NCBI GenBank assembly: GCA_022578965.1
Contig: MU400648.1
Location: forward strand, 1-64,000
Direction of reading: 5' to 3'
Source: Xylaria sp. FL1777
Lineage: Eukaryota > Ascomycota > Sordariomycetes > Xylariales > Xylariaceae
DNA length: 64,000 bases
Shown here: one piece after another, positions 12,111-24,819 of the stretch
Layout: each line of letters opens with the position of its first letter
Position numbering within the stretch: position 1 is the first letter of the stretch
Made by a program: the position numbers and the translations under genes
Notes under the pieces: generated by a model
Databases searched by the model: none
What the model was told of the DNA's origin: nothing
Seen by the model: only the letters and a program-made list of their open reading frames with translations

Positions 12111-15100
12111 ATCACACTTTTTATATTTAATTGCTTTATTACTTATAGTAAACCTTATTAATAATAAAAGCTAAAAATGCTATAAAGCAAAGTTAACTAA
12201 GTAAAATAAGCTTAATAACTTTAGTTTTAATTAAAAGCTTTAAAATATTGTTTATTGCTTTAATATTATAACAAAATTATTAATATAAACATTAGCCTAA
12301 ATTATTATATGTTTTTTTATTTTTAAAGTTAATTAGCATTTAAATACTATTGTTAAACTTACTTAATTTTAAGCAAAACAAACAAGCGTGTTTTTTAATA
12401 ATGTTTTTAATTTATTAAACAATTTTTAGTTTTTAATTAAAAAATATATTTATTTTTAATTTGTTTAGCTTAAATTTTTTAAGCAGCAATTTAAAAAAAG
12501 AATTAAAAAGGTTAAAAAAGTAGCTATATTTATATTAATTATTTTAATTGTTATTAATATTGTTAGCTTTAGTTACGTTAATAATTTTAAAAAACAAAAT
12601 AACATAAGCTTTTTTAGCGTTTTATTAAATAAAAATAAAATATAATGCTACTAAGTTATAAATTTGCATAGTTTTAATATAGCTAATTATGTTGTTTTTA
12701 TAAATAAATATTAAAAGTTTACTAAAATTTGCGAAATAATAACATTTATTTTGTTTATTTATAATATTAGCTATTAAAAAACCAAGCGTATTAAAGCTAA
12801 CATTAATATATAGTTTACTAACTATAAAATAACTATTTATTATAACTAAAAAATTAAAATGTTTTATAAGTATAGTTATACTAGTGCTAAATGTAATATT
12901 AATATTAATTTTAAATTAAATTAGTAATAATTTGCTTAACTTTTAGTATAGCTTTAGTTTATTTTGCAATTTGCTAAAAAGTTTAACTTGTTTATTTAAC
13001 TTTTTTATATATAGCTTATTGTTTTATGTTTTGTTATTTTAGCAAATATAAAAACAGTTTTTAAATAAAAAAGATATACTTAATAATATACTATAATTAA
13101 ATTTGTTTATTAAATAAAAGCGTTATTATATTATTTATAGCTTTTTATTTATATTAAGTAGCATTATATTAAAATTAACGCATTGCTTAATATAAAAGCT
13201 TTTATTTATATTTTTAAAACTAAAAAGCTTTATATTAATAATAATATAACTAAGGTAATACTTTACGAAATATTTAGCAAATATAAAACTAAGTAAAAAA
13301 TAAATATTAACGTATGCTTTAATTAATTAACTTAAACTATATATAATAGCTTTAAAATAAATATAGCTTTTTTATTTGTATATTTAGCTTTTAGCTATAT
13401 AAAAATACGCGGTTTTTTTTTTTTTTGTAAATATAATTAAGCAACTTAGTATTTATAATAGCGCTAAAAACCTTAAAATTTTCTAATGCTTTATTAAAAG
13501 TAAGTTAACATATAAAATTATATAAAATATTTAAGGTTTTTTTTTAAAGCAAAATAACAAAATAGTTATTAGTAAATAAAAAAAAAAAAATATTTAAATA
13601 AAAGCTAATTAATACTTTATTATTATTAACTTTAAAAAATTTTAAAGTATAATTAATAATAGTTAAAAAATTAAATAATAAGTTTAATAAAGCGCTAAAA
13701 ATATTATTAAATAAGCTAAAAAAGCTAGTATATTTAATGCTAACTAGTATTTTATTATTATTAGCTACTTTAAAAAATATTAATAAGTTAACTAATAATG
13801 CATTTTTTTTAAACGTTCGCTTTAGTTTTTTTTTAACTTTGTTTTTTTAAAGGGCTTAGTAAGTTTATTAAGCGTATTAACTTTATTAAGTTCTTTTATT
13901 AAAGATTTAAAGTTATATATAAGCTAAAAATTACATATTTATTTAAAAACTTGCTTTAATATATAAAAGTTTTTAATGTTTACGTTTTATTATATAATAT
14001 AACTATTTATTATAAAAATATAAGCAACTTTAAAAAGTTAATAATTATTATTGTTTTAATAATTTTAATTACTTTAGTAATTATAGTTATTTTAATTATA
14101 GTATAAGTTATTTTTATTATTTGTTAAATTAATAGTATTTTTAGTATTTTTTTTTTTACTGCTTTTAGAGTTTTTAAAAACGTTAATTATGTTTTTAAAA
14201 AAGTCTAAAAGCATTATAATAGCGCTAAAAAGCAAAAAAAAACTATTAAAAGCATAATTTTAGTTATAATAAAGCTAAGTGTTACTATTACTACAATAAT
14301 TACAAAAGAATTTATTTTTTTTAATAAAGGCTTTAAGCTTAATAAAACGTTTGTTTTATATTTAGTACGCTTTATTTATTTTATGCTATTATTTTATTAT
14401 TAAAAACTTATTAGTGCTAATTTATTTACATAAGTTTTAAATAGTATTACTTATTTATTACAATTTAATAAATAATTTAAAGTTTTTGTTTAAATTATTA
14501 TAAACATAATAAATAATGTAATTTTTATTAGTACTGCTTATTTTATAATAATAATAAACTTTTGTATTAATATATTTTTTTATAAACTTAAATAATTTTT
14601 TAGTAAAATTATATTTTTTTTAGTTAGCAAGCTTTATAACTTTAAGTTTATTTTTTTAAAAACGTTATTAAAGCAAACGTTTAGCTTTTTTAAAGTTATA
14701 AATAATAGTTTATTTAGTTATGTTTTTTAAACTTTTAAACTAAATAACATTTATTAATATAAAGTTAAATAATATGTTTACTTTAAATTTTTTTAAAACT
14801 GCAGTATTTTTATAACAAAAACTTAATAAGTTAAGTTTACTAATATATTGCGTTATTAATATATTGTTATAATATTTAAATAGCTTTAGCTTAAGCGAAA
14901 TTTTGCTAAAACTATTATTATTATAAACTACGTTATATTAGTTTTGCAAAAAACTTAATAGTAGCTCTAAGTTTTTAGCAAAATTACTTAAAAGTAAAAT
15001 AACATAAACAAAAAGCTAAGCAATAAAATTAAAATATATATTAAAATAACTTGTTATATTTAAGTTAACGCAAATATTTTAATATATATATTTATTTTAT

Positions 15101-16960
15101 TGTTTAAGTAATATAAATAGATTTTATAAAACTTTAGTATTTTAAAAACTATTATAAGTTTGCATATTTAATAGTTTTTAGCTGCTTAATATTATTAGCT
15201 AAAATAAATTATTTGTTAAGCGTAATAAAACAAATAAAAGTAAAAATAAAAGCAATTAAACTAAAATTTATAAAAGCAAATTATTTGTAAAGCTAACATG
15301 CTTAAAAAATTGCAATAGTAAAAATAAAGCTATAATTAAAGCAATAAACTAAGTTAATAATTGCTAAAATTTTTTTAAAGTTTTTATTGCTGCTAAAATG
15401 CAAGCTTAACTTTAAAATAGCTAAAATTCTTGTTTAATTTTATTTAATTAGTTTAATATTATATAAGCTTACTATTAAACTTTTATAATAACAAAAAGTT
15501 TAAAATATTTAAACAATTTTAAAGAAATATTACTTATTATTTTATATATAATAGCTATATTTTATAGTTTATTTATTTATAAATATTAGTATTAACGTTA
15601 TAATTAAAATTATTAAAAAAGTTTTAAAAGTAATAATTTATATTATAATAAATATTAAAATAAGTTTATAAAATAATTAAATATATAGCTTACAAACAAA
15701 ACTTAGCAAATATTATTGCTTATATTTTAAATAAAATTAAGCCGCAAAAATTCCTTATTATTAAAAAACGCTATTTTTTTGCTTAATATAACAAATATAT
15801 AAAAAACAAAAAGCAATAATATAATAAATAATATAGCAAATTTTTTAGCAGGTTTTTTTTATTAAACTTATTTAGCACTAAAATAAAAAAATAGCAATAG
15901 TTTTAGTAGTAAAATAAACACTAAAAAAGTAGCTATAACAAGTATAACTATAATAAACTTAGCAAGTTTAATTAAACTAACAAATAGCAAATAAGTAAAA
16001 TTACTAATTAAAAAACATAAAAGTTATAAAATAGCTATAATAAATTTTAAAAGCATAGCTAGTTATATTATAAGCAAAACAAAAAAAACTATAGCAATAA
16101 AAAAAGCTTTAGTATTATAAACTAAACTAATAAATAAATTAATATAGTTTTTTTAATTTATTATAAGCTTTATTATAATTACTAAATAAAAAATAAATAC
16201 ATTAATAATAACTTTTAATTTTTAATTAAGTAAGTTAATTATTATTTGCTTTATTAAATAAGCAACTAATAAAAAAAATTACAGTAATTTATTATTATTA
16301 TTAAAAAGTTTTTATTTATTATTAGTAAGCATTTAATTATTAGCAATAAAAACTATAAATTAAAATAAAAAAGCAAAAAAAAAAAATAAAGCAATTAATT
16401 AAGCTTATTAAAATTTAGCTTAAGCTTTAAATATAAATTGTTTTTTAAAGTTTTAAAAACAATTTAAAAACTTTTTTAGTTTTATTAGCAGTAGTAGCAA
16501 ATATAATTACATTTTAAAAAGCTTAAGTATTACTTTTAAAAGTTTTAAATAATAAAAGCTATAAATAATAAAGCAAGCATTAAAGTAACTTTGCTAAAAG
16601 TTAAAAAATCTTTTAATTAATTATAGCTTATTAATTTAGTAGTAATATTACTGTTTTTTAGTTTAAGTTAATATTATTTTTAAGCTATACTTAGCTAGTT
16701 TTAAATAAAATCTAAATCTTAGTAAATAGTAAAGCTATAGTTAGAAAATCTTTAATTAGTAGTTTTAAAGCTTAGCAAAAAAAATCTCTAGATTTAAAAA
16801 CAGCTAATTAAAGTTATATTAAACTATTTTAATAAACAAAAACGCTAAAACAATTGCTAGCTACTATATTATAAATAGCAAAAACATTAATAAAAGGCAA
16901 AAAGCATACTAGCATTAAATAAAGCTTAATACACTATGTATTTTATAATAGTTAGAACCT

Positions 16961-17877
16961 AAAAGTATGATAAAACTAGCTAAATAGCTAGCCAAAGGTC
17001 TGGCCTACGAAGTGGTGGGCTATAGTACACATATTGTGGGGCTATGGGCTAGGTGCTAGGTCATGTGACCTGACAATAGATCTGGTGGCCAGAAACCTTC
17101 TTAGAGGCAAAGATATCTCTGGTACCTTGCGCGATTATTCGTGATTCGAGCATATCTTCGAAGTCTTAGTTTAGCCCAGGTTAAATTGCGTACAGGTCCA
17201 GGTCATGGGTAAAAGTGAGGCACTGCTGCTGCTTTGAAATATTCCACACACCGCTTCGAACGAGGACGGCACAGCTCATACGAATCCCCATGAATTCACG
17301 CCATAAAAGGTGAGTTGTTGGTGTGAATACAGTAGCTTCAATCTTCCGAATGCTCATGAGTGTATAGAACTTCCAATCACACAAGGAGCGAGGAATAGAA
17401 CGATGCAGGAGGGTGGGTCGCCGGGGTACGGCCCGGGGCATGTAACTAACAGACGCGGTTGATTGTGCTCGGGTCACACAAGTATGGCCCGGCGCTCCAA
17501 TCATCTTGTGTAGAGAGAGCTTGGTTGCCGACCTGCTCGCTATCAAGCACGTACGTCGTCACAACCGAACCCGATTGTTGGGTTCCCGCCAGCATGGTAG
17601 CTGCATAACTCGCTACATGGCCAGAACGATATTCAAATCAGTCGAACTGGACCCTGACTTAATCCTGATACCCGAGCATCGGCTTCGTGTGATAACGAAG
17701 TGTCGTTGTGCGAGACCAACAATATGGCCGACAGTGTCTCACTTATCACGATATAAAAGCTGGCTGCTCTCCTGGACTTGGAATCAGAAACTCTGCGTAA
17801 CTCACCAGAGCTTCACACTTCTCTTCTCTGCACTTGGCACTTACACAAGCCCCCTTTCCTAATCGAAAAAAAACAAC
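16961..17877. other. Composition boundary and upstream region of monooxygenase gene
   Basis: Normal GC content begins at about 16,960-17,000. Just inside it are short repeats typical of element ends, including arms AGGTCA and TGACCT separated by TG at 17,058-17,071. A 121-codon minus-strand open frame at 17,181-17,546 has no recognisable domain and was not called a gene. The last 130 bp contain the likely core promoter of the downstream monooxygenase. Confidence 0.6.
17750..17758 (+). promoter_or_regulatory. Probable TATA box of FAD monooxygenase gene
   Basis: GATATAAAA lies 120 bp before the start codon at 17,878. Spacing and sequence fit a fungal TATA element, and no competing ATG lies between it and the chosen start in the same frame. 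Confidence 0.5.
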
Positions 17878-19412
17878 ATGGCCACCAGTGAGCCTCGTCT
17901 CCGTGTAGCCATCGTCGGCTCTGGCATCGCCGGGTTAGCCGCAGCCCGTATTCTACGGGAGAAGCACGACGTAACCATTTACGAACGCGGCGAGCCCTCG
18001 GTCGAGACTGGGGGTCAAGGTATCGCGGCCTTTCCCAACGCGACGCACATTCTTGAGAGTATGGGCTTCGAGTACGCACGTGCGGGTTCCATCGAGATCA
18101 ACATGTGGAATGCATTTGATAAGCACGGGAACTTCCTCTATAGCAACACTTATGATATGAGAAAACGATATGGCGCACCAATGGTCTGTCACATGCGTGT
18201 GGACTTTCGAAAGGAACTGCGTAAGTCCGTCTCATGGTCACTTCCCTCCTATTCTACCCACCTTTAAACGATAAGATCCTTTCTGGTGCCTACAATCACT
18301 CTCGGAACAATGAAAACTAACTTCGACTATGCAGTGAGGCTTGCTACGGGCCCCGCTGAAGACTTGGGTCTCGATGCAAGCGCAGTCCCTGCAACTCCGG
18401 TGTGGAATAATGGTGCCGTCGACCTAGATCCTAAATCTGGGAAGATCACACTGCAGGACGGATCTGTTGTCGAAGCAGATGTTGTTATAGGTAACTTAGA
18501 GCCTTTTTTTTTTAGTTTCTCCTAGCTACTCCTCATGAAACAGGAACTAAGGCGAGGCCATAGTTGCTGATGGCATCCATTCTCGGATGCGGAATAAGAT
18601 ACTCAGTAAACCCGCCACTACCCAAAAGATAGGATCGGAATGCTGCCGTATCGTTGTATCGGCGGACCGAGTCGAAGAGGCCCTCGGTAAGCTGCCGCAA
18701 TGGTGGCAAGATCAACGTGAAAACAGCCAAGGCCGTGTTCACACCGTCGAGTCAATGGATGGCACAGGGCGAAGTATTATAGCATATCCACTTCGTAAGG
18801 CCAGCTTGATGAATATGACATGGATATTCCCGACACGAAAGGAGAAGAAGAATACGGAACTATGGAATACGGAGGGCGATCGAAACGAGATTCTAGAGAT
18901 ATACGAAGATTTCGAGGATGACCTGAAAACAATGTTGCGGTGAGTAGTTGAGTATAAGCTTCGGAGGATTTGGTTTACTGACAAAACTTAGACTTGGCGA
19001 GCAGACTAAGATGTGGGAACTCCAGGATCTTGAGCCTCTGCCCACGTGGACGTCTGGACGTGCACTCCTCATTGGCGACGCTGCTCATGCAATGACACCT
19101 CTACAAGGACAAGGTGAGACTTTTTTTACGATGATGAGTGTTGAGATAATGCTAATTCAAAGGCGACTAGGAGCCAACATGGCTATCGAGGACGCCGATG
19201 CTCTCCGTCTTCTTACACAGCCCGGTGTCACGCGCGATAGCATACCCGAGGTGCTCAGGAAGATCGACGGCCTTAGAAGGCCCCGTACCACAAGGGTGCT
19301 CATGAACACGCGATCGACATCCAAGGTTTCCGATAGGTATGCCAAATTTGATGAGCATTGCAAGTACCCTGGCATACTTGCTACTCTCCGGGAGCAAACC
19401 ACGATGGCATGA
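17878..19412 (+). CDS. FAD-dependent monooxygenase, salicylate-hydroxylase-like
   Basis: Class A flavoprotein monooxygenases use FAD and NAD(P)H to hydroxylate aromatic or polyketide substrates; the substrate here is unknown. The model has five exons: 17878-18220, 18335-18490, 18564-18939, 18992-19113 and 19171-19412. They encode 412 residues, a normal family length. The FAD dinucleotide-binding motif GSGIAG is at residues 14-19, the ADGIHS (DG) motif at about 168-173 and the GDAAHAM motif at 320-326, followed by PLQGQG. The four introns are 52-114 bp with GT...AG ends, and all phases agree. At exon 2/3 the usual Gly before ADG becomes Val, which may be real or a sign that the junction is slightly different. 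The upstream in-frame sequence offers no better start. It is the first intact gene beside the RIP block. No biosynthetic partner genes are adjacent, so a secondary-metabolite role is not supported. No transmembrane segment or signal peptide is visible. Confidence 0.92.
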
Positions 19413-20187
19413 TAACGGCACAGACGACTAGGTGAGAAAAATTTGCGTTAAAGCAGTGCGAATGGAACATAGAACATAGGGGTCCTGCAAAGCTACTCGT
19501 TACTAAATACAGGCCTATGAGACGGTTTTATACCCTACGATTGCAGCTTATAAATTTATTGTTTAAGATAAATTATCTCAATGTATACTACCTACCCAGT
19601 AATACAGCCCCTAAGAAAAGAAAAAAAAAAACCTTTGCTATTTGGTGATGCACAGCCCGCCAACCAGTCAAGCTGGAGCCATAGCTTCGCTATCGCGGTC
19701 CGAGGTAAACACTAGTAATTTCAATGTTGGCTATTGATATTGCAACCGAGGGTAAGTTCTATTGTAGTAGGGAAGCCTGTCTTGTTAGTATAAGAATTTT
19801 GTTGCGTAGAAGTGGATATATATAGGATATATATACCGTTGTTGCGCTGATCGCGATAACGGCGTCGTTTTGCGTGACAAATCTATAAGGTGTATTACAA
19901 AGTAATGCATTTCCTGGTTTATTCCCGTGTAACACGGCGCTAAATAAATACACTAAGACATTTAAGTTCGGCCTTATCTTCTAGTGCATGGACTAGATGA
20001 ATACCCCTATTTGCGGCCCGTTCGTGCAGTTCACTTTACTATGAGGAGGCTTAATATTCAAATATAATGACGACCTCCCTAGGCAAGGATACTGGGAGTC
20101 ATAGTATCAACTTGTCTATTTGCACAAATTCGCCGAATCAGCAACATCATTGCCCATATAACGCTATCTACTCAGCAAAAGCACGTA
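19413..20187. other. Intergenic spacer, convergent genes
   Basis: This is the space between the 3' ends of the monooxygenase and the DUF6604 gene. It is AT-richer around 19,540-19,640 with an A-run at 19,619-19,631, as expected for 3' UTR and polyadenylation signals. No coding region or RNA gene was seen. Confidence 0.6.
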
Positions 20188-22832
20188 TCATTCTACTGTA
20201 GTACATGTAGTTGCACTCGCCTGGGCCACAGCCTCTTCTTCACCGTCATCCTGCTCATCTCTAAACTCGACGGGCATTCCCATTCCCTTTCCTAAGATTT
20301 CTTTACAGATCATACTAGACGCCCCGGAATCAAAGAAACCATTCATCGCATCTGCTGCCAACTGTAGTGGTCGGCGATCCGACACGCCCCTGTCCAGACC
20401 GCTGGCTGCCATGAAAATCCATCCGACGATCCATGGGAGCTGGCTCTCCTTCTCCAAATATGCTGGCGTATAAAGCTGTCTTAGGCAGGCGTCGCATGAG
20501 TCCTTGATAGCCCTCAGGACCCGCCAACACCAACGGTGCATATACAAGTAAGGGAACGCGTACTCCAACGACTCGGCGTGAAGAGCAAGGACCAAGGGCT
20601 TGATGAGTTGCTCGAGAGGCATATTTCCACTCTTAGCTGCCTTTCTGCGTCCTTCATTACTTTGTTGCTGCAGCTTCTTCTTCTCCCTGAGCTTCTTAGG
20701 ATCCTCAATTTGGCCCATCATAAATGAACCGTCCTCTTCACTTCCCTCGTGCTCGAATAGACTAAGCTCAACAATCTGACTAACATACTCAGGGGTAAAA
20801 TCTACCTGACCAGTGTTTCTCACATAACGCGCATAGAACATAGACAAAACAGGAGACCCTGCCTTCAGACCACGAGGTCCAGACCTAGATTCCAAAGGAG
20901 TATTCTTGCGTCTTCTCTTGGTCATTGCTGCAGCTGATGTTCCCATTTGGAGACAGAACTTGTTGAAGTATGCCGGGGGTGTTGTTGGCACCTCTCCCCC
21001 AACGTAGAAGCTGTCATCGCCCAGATTTGTCGCGAGGACGTCCATATCTGGCCACGTGGAATTCAACAGTTTCTCACAACGCAATGCATTATACAGATGT
21101 TGACAGTACTGGATTGAGCCCCAAGCATCAGCGACGGCTAGACCAATCTCACGATACCGAGAGCGGAAGTGATAGAGAAAGAGACCGCTGGCGACAGGCG
21201 ACATGCGAAAGAGGCGATGACTTTCTATATTGGGCATTGAAACGCCGTGTTGTTGGTACATCTTGCCCTGGATCGCTCGTAATGGGTCCTTGCCAATCCA
21301 TTGGATGCTCTGCTGGAGTTCTCGGATCAACAGGTCATTAGTCGCAGGCCACGTGTTAACCTTCAGCTTCGCATGGAATTCAAAGTACATCTTGATGTCG
21401 TTATCCACTATCGTGGTATGAGCAACCATAGTGTTAAAAGGTCTCTGAATGTCTTCTCCTAGCTCATAGGTGACGTCAAGAAAGATTTGGGCAGCGAACA
21501 CGGCATAAAACGGAACACCTCTCGTCTTACTCAACTCCTCGATGCCGCGTAAGAACTCGTCTTTTACAGGCCAGCCTTGAACGCAGCTGATGGTCGTCAT
21601 AAGCTCAGTAAAGAAGGGCATTATGAGTGCCCGATCGTCTTCGAACTTCTGCCATCCTGTCTTGCAGGACCGATCGCTCGCGGGATCATAAACTCCGAAC
21701 ATGCCCTCCTTGTAGAGTGGAAGCTGGCCTGGCTGCAGTACGGGGATAAGTGCCTCGAGCAATCGGTAGACCATGAAATATGTACCATACCCGACCTCGT
21801 AAGCGTCATAATTAAGATCTGTCTGGTCTTTTGTCAAGATGTTGTCTACTGACCACCCTTTGATCAAGCATTGGAGCACGTGAAACTTCTTAAGCATCGT
21901 CCCTAGTCCTCCGTGACGGTTTATCAATGGGAGGATGTCCTCCATCATATTCCTGACGAGGTCAATTGCAGTATTAGTCGTGATGGCGGCTGCAGCAAGA
22001 TCGAAGGTGCCAATCTTATAGTTAGACCAGATCCACCGGACATGAGCTCGAACACGATTCATATCGTTGATGACGCTAGTCAGAGCGAAGATTGCGTGTT
22101 CGAAAGACGTCTCGGTCTCAGCTTCGTACACGGCGTTATCCTCTGCAGCCTTCACCGGCCGCTCCACTACTGGGGCGTTTAGGAATTCGGGCGAAGGTTC
22201 GTAGACAGCAAGGCCAGCAAATCGATTACTGAGCTTCTCCTCAGTTGACGTGTTCTTGTTTGCATCAGGGGCGGGCATGAGAGGCTTCAGTACCTCACGT
22301 ACTTTCTCCAGTACTTGAGCAAGACACCCCTAGCATCAGCGACACGGAAAGATGACAGCTCTGCAGAATAGATTCATATCGAGGAGAACTGCTCACCTCC
22401 AATGAAATACTGGTGTTTTGCATCCGAAATCTCGCTGAGAGCCTTGCCATGCTTTTCGAGTCTATTGCCGAAACCAGAGCGAACAGCGATGACACGGTCG
22501 ATGGTTGTCCTTACTGTATCTGGCACAGAAGTGGCCGTCGCAGCAACGTATTCTGCCAGCGGTACGAAGTCCTTGATGTTGATGACATGCTTCAGAGCTG
22601 CAGACTGAGGAGGTTGCTTCCGGAGAGCCCCCTTCTTCTTGGCCTGGGCGCGCGCCTTTCCTTTAGGCCGACCACTACCGGTTGGCTTGCTGCTGGAGGA
22701 AGAAGACGCAGCGGCAGAAGAGGGATCAGCAGAGAACCCGAGAGACTTGGCCGTGGAGGCGAGCCATGCTGCTACGGAGTCGGTGTCTTGTTTGTACAGC
22801 TGGTACGTGCTTGACAGAGCGGAGAGCACCAT
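20188..22832 (-). CDS. DUF6604-domain protein, function unknown
   Basis: The gene has two exons (22832-22397 and 22313-20188) joined across an 83-bp intron with a GTGAGC donor. It encodes 853 residues. Splicing joins HQYFIG to VLEKVREVLK, restoring a continuous N-terminal domain that I recognise as the fungal DUF6604 type. That domain starts with the YQLYKQDTDSVAAWLASTAK pattern, has a Lys/Arg/Ala-rich insert (about residues 55-75), then KDFVPLAEYVAA and TIDRVIAVRSGFG. The long C-terminal part is largely helical in character. It has basic patches (KRRRKN, then a Lys/Gln-rich run) and an acidic end (DEQDDGEEEA). No signal peptide or clear membrane segment is seen. Members are widespread in filamentous fungi without an assigned biochemical role, so none is proposed here. 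The Met at 22,278 inside exon 2 is not the start, because coding continuity extends through the intron to 22,832. Confidence 0.88.
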
Positions 22833-24819
22833 TGTCGAAGAGTTGGACAGCTCGAGTTAAGCACGGGAGACCAAGAACGATGAACACAGCATCTAGGAAC
22901 TTAGGAGAAGGGTTCAGTAAGTTGGGCCGGAACGTCGATATCAGGGGTTGAGTTGTTGGCGTGCAGGATAGATTTTCGCAGCAAACGGGCTCTTTGGCTG
23001 CTTCTTTCGCTTGAGGAGATGGGAGTAGGTGAATCTAGAATCATTGGGATCATTGGAATCATTGGGTTAGGGGACGCCGTGAACAGGACGCACGGTACCG
23101 AGCCTAAAGCGAAGTATAACAGTACCTACATTACCACATGCAGGTACCGCCAAAAGTTTGAGTACTGACCTAACCCTAGGACCCTAAGTACCTACCTAGG
23201 TAGGTAGGGACCTAGTTTACATGTTGAAGCAACCGCGAAGTTAACATGTCTACCTACCTACCTAGGTAGGTCCACTGGTGCCGCAACCCCAGGTACGCAA
23301 GTGCCCAGGGCGGGTACATCTCGGCGGCCGGAGGCTTGCTTCTATACTTGCTGACCTATCCAGGTAGTTAGTTGCCTATGTAAGGTATTAAGAGAACATT
23401 ATCGAAGTGGATATTTGATGTTGTAGAAGAGATGGAGATAATTGACATGCAGGTACCGTGAGGGGTTATTTTTATACACTGTCCTTTGTATCGTCCTACA
23501 GTATCGTCCTACAGTATCGTACCTCTGGTGTTTACCGAAGCTAAGGTACCTGCGAACAATGGTCCCTGGCGGCCCGTCCAGCGACCCCGCTAACATTCCC
23601 CGGTGAAGCGCCTAGCAAACGGGAGGACAATTGCCGACCGGCTACCCGCCTTAATTATTCCAGTGAACGTGAATCCGGCATCGGGCCGTCGGGCGTTGCA
23701 ACAAAGAAAATGTATGGATAGCCAATTGTACCTCCGGTGTAGTAATACCTAGTAATACCTGCCCAATGGTAACACCTACCCCAAAGCCTTCAGATGAAGC
23801 ACAACCATGCATGGCCCTTTCAGCTTCCTTAATACTTGTTGAAATAAGATACCCATGTAAGCACAAGATGCAAAAGCAAATAAGGCGGCGGAATGCGATG
23901 ATCGGGAGTCCACACAGAGTCAGAGTAGAAGAGCCCATAATTAATGCTAAAATAAATTAGAAGAGTACCTTTCCGAGACCTTGCTCACAAGCCCGCGTTA
24001 CACAGGCGAGACTCTCCAACACTGCTTCTCGTTCAAGATCTACGCCCAGAGTATACACCGAGTGGTTGTTTACGGGATATATGCTATGGACCGAAAACTT
24101 CGGTTACCAGCAGTATGTCTCGGCCTTCGGATAGTCTACCGTTCAGCCTCGAACCAACTAAAACATATCGCAGGGATTAGAGGAAATTATGAGTTCCGTT
24201 TGGAAGGCTTCATCGCCGTGTGTTTAATGCGTATGACCCTTTTTCATTAGAGTAGGTATGTTCCAGCACTTTGAAACCCCTCTGGCCACTGCCCGACAAT
24301 TACAATAGGGTCTCGGTGATAAGATATGGGTTGCTTTGGCAGTATGTAGATTTTGATCTCAGGAAAACATTAAATATTTCGATAAAGAATATCTATTTAC
24401 AGTAATTTTCACATCAGAGTTGGGGGCTTAAGAGGTATCTCTGAATCGGGAGCTGAGCATCTGTTCCTAGAGACCTCAAATCAATGTTGTGGGGTTTTAT
24501 TCGGTAGTCCAGCTTCTCCGAGAGACTATCTACTTAGTAATTTTTGATTTCCTGCTTGGCCTGATTATGAGCTGTATTATAAATAAAGTTTCTACTCCGT
24601 GGCGATGTGACATCAATTGATGTCACTCGCTCACGTCATGCTCTCATCACAAATGCTCAAAAACCGATCTCTGACTGTCAATTAGCTTTAATTGAAATGA
24701 AATCCTTCGCCAGGTTTTGAAGACATAAACGAAAGTCGTGACCCCCTGTGATCTTCATATCCCAAACGATACGAGCAGCGTGTTATCTAAGAACCCATTT
24801 ACGAATTGACTATTCGACA
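22833..24819. other. Intergenic region with CCTAGGTAGG palindromes
   Basis: This is the divergent promoter region between the DUF6604 gene and the reticulon gene. Two perfect 16-bp palindromes, ACCTACCTAGGTAGGT, lie at 23,190-23,205 and 23,256-23,271. Short tandem duplications occur near 23,493-23,520 (TATCGTCCTACAG units) and 23,740-23,760 (AGTAATACCT units). Small open frames here lack codon bias or recognisable domains, and no gene was called. Confidence 0.6.

Larger units (their letters stand above)
1..16960. other. Gene-free AT-rich block, RIP-degraded repeats
   Basis: The block is almost entirely A and T, with very few C or G outside TGC/GCA/AGC contexts, and every frame is full of TAA stops. 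CpA and CpG are strongly depleted and TpA is abundant. This is the footprint expected from repeat-induced point mutation of duplicated DNA in filamentous ascomycetes. No open frame of useful length exists on either strand. Recognisable contents are the Gypsy pol relic and two LTR-like repeats in the first 6.2 kb. The stretch from 6,154 to 16,960 gives only short coding-like runs whose stops are mostly TAA where CAA could have stood, and I could not assign them to a family. It is likely heterochromatic by inference. Confidence 0.92.

Noticed and set aside
17181..17546. 121-codon minus-strand open frame next to the AT block
   Set aside because: No domain, signal peptide or splice support; could be a remnant, but this cannot be shown from sequence alone.
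17878..22832. Secondary-metabolite cluster around the monooxygenase
   Set aside because: No polyketide synthase, peptide synthetase, terpene cyclase, transporter or regulator is present nearby.
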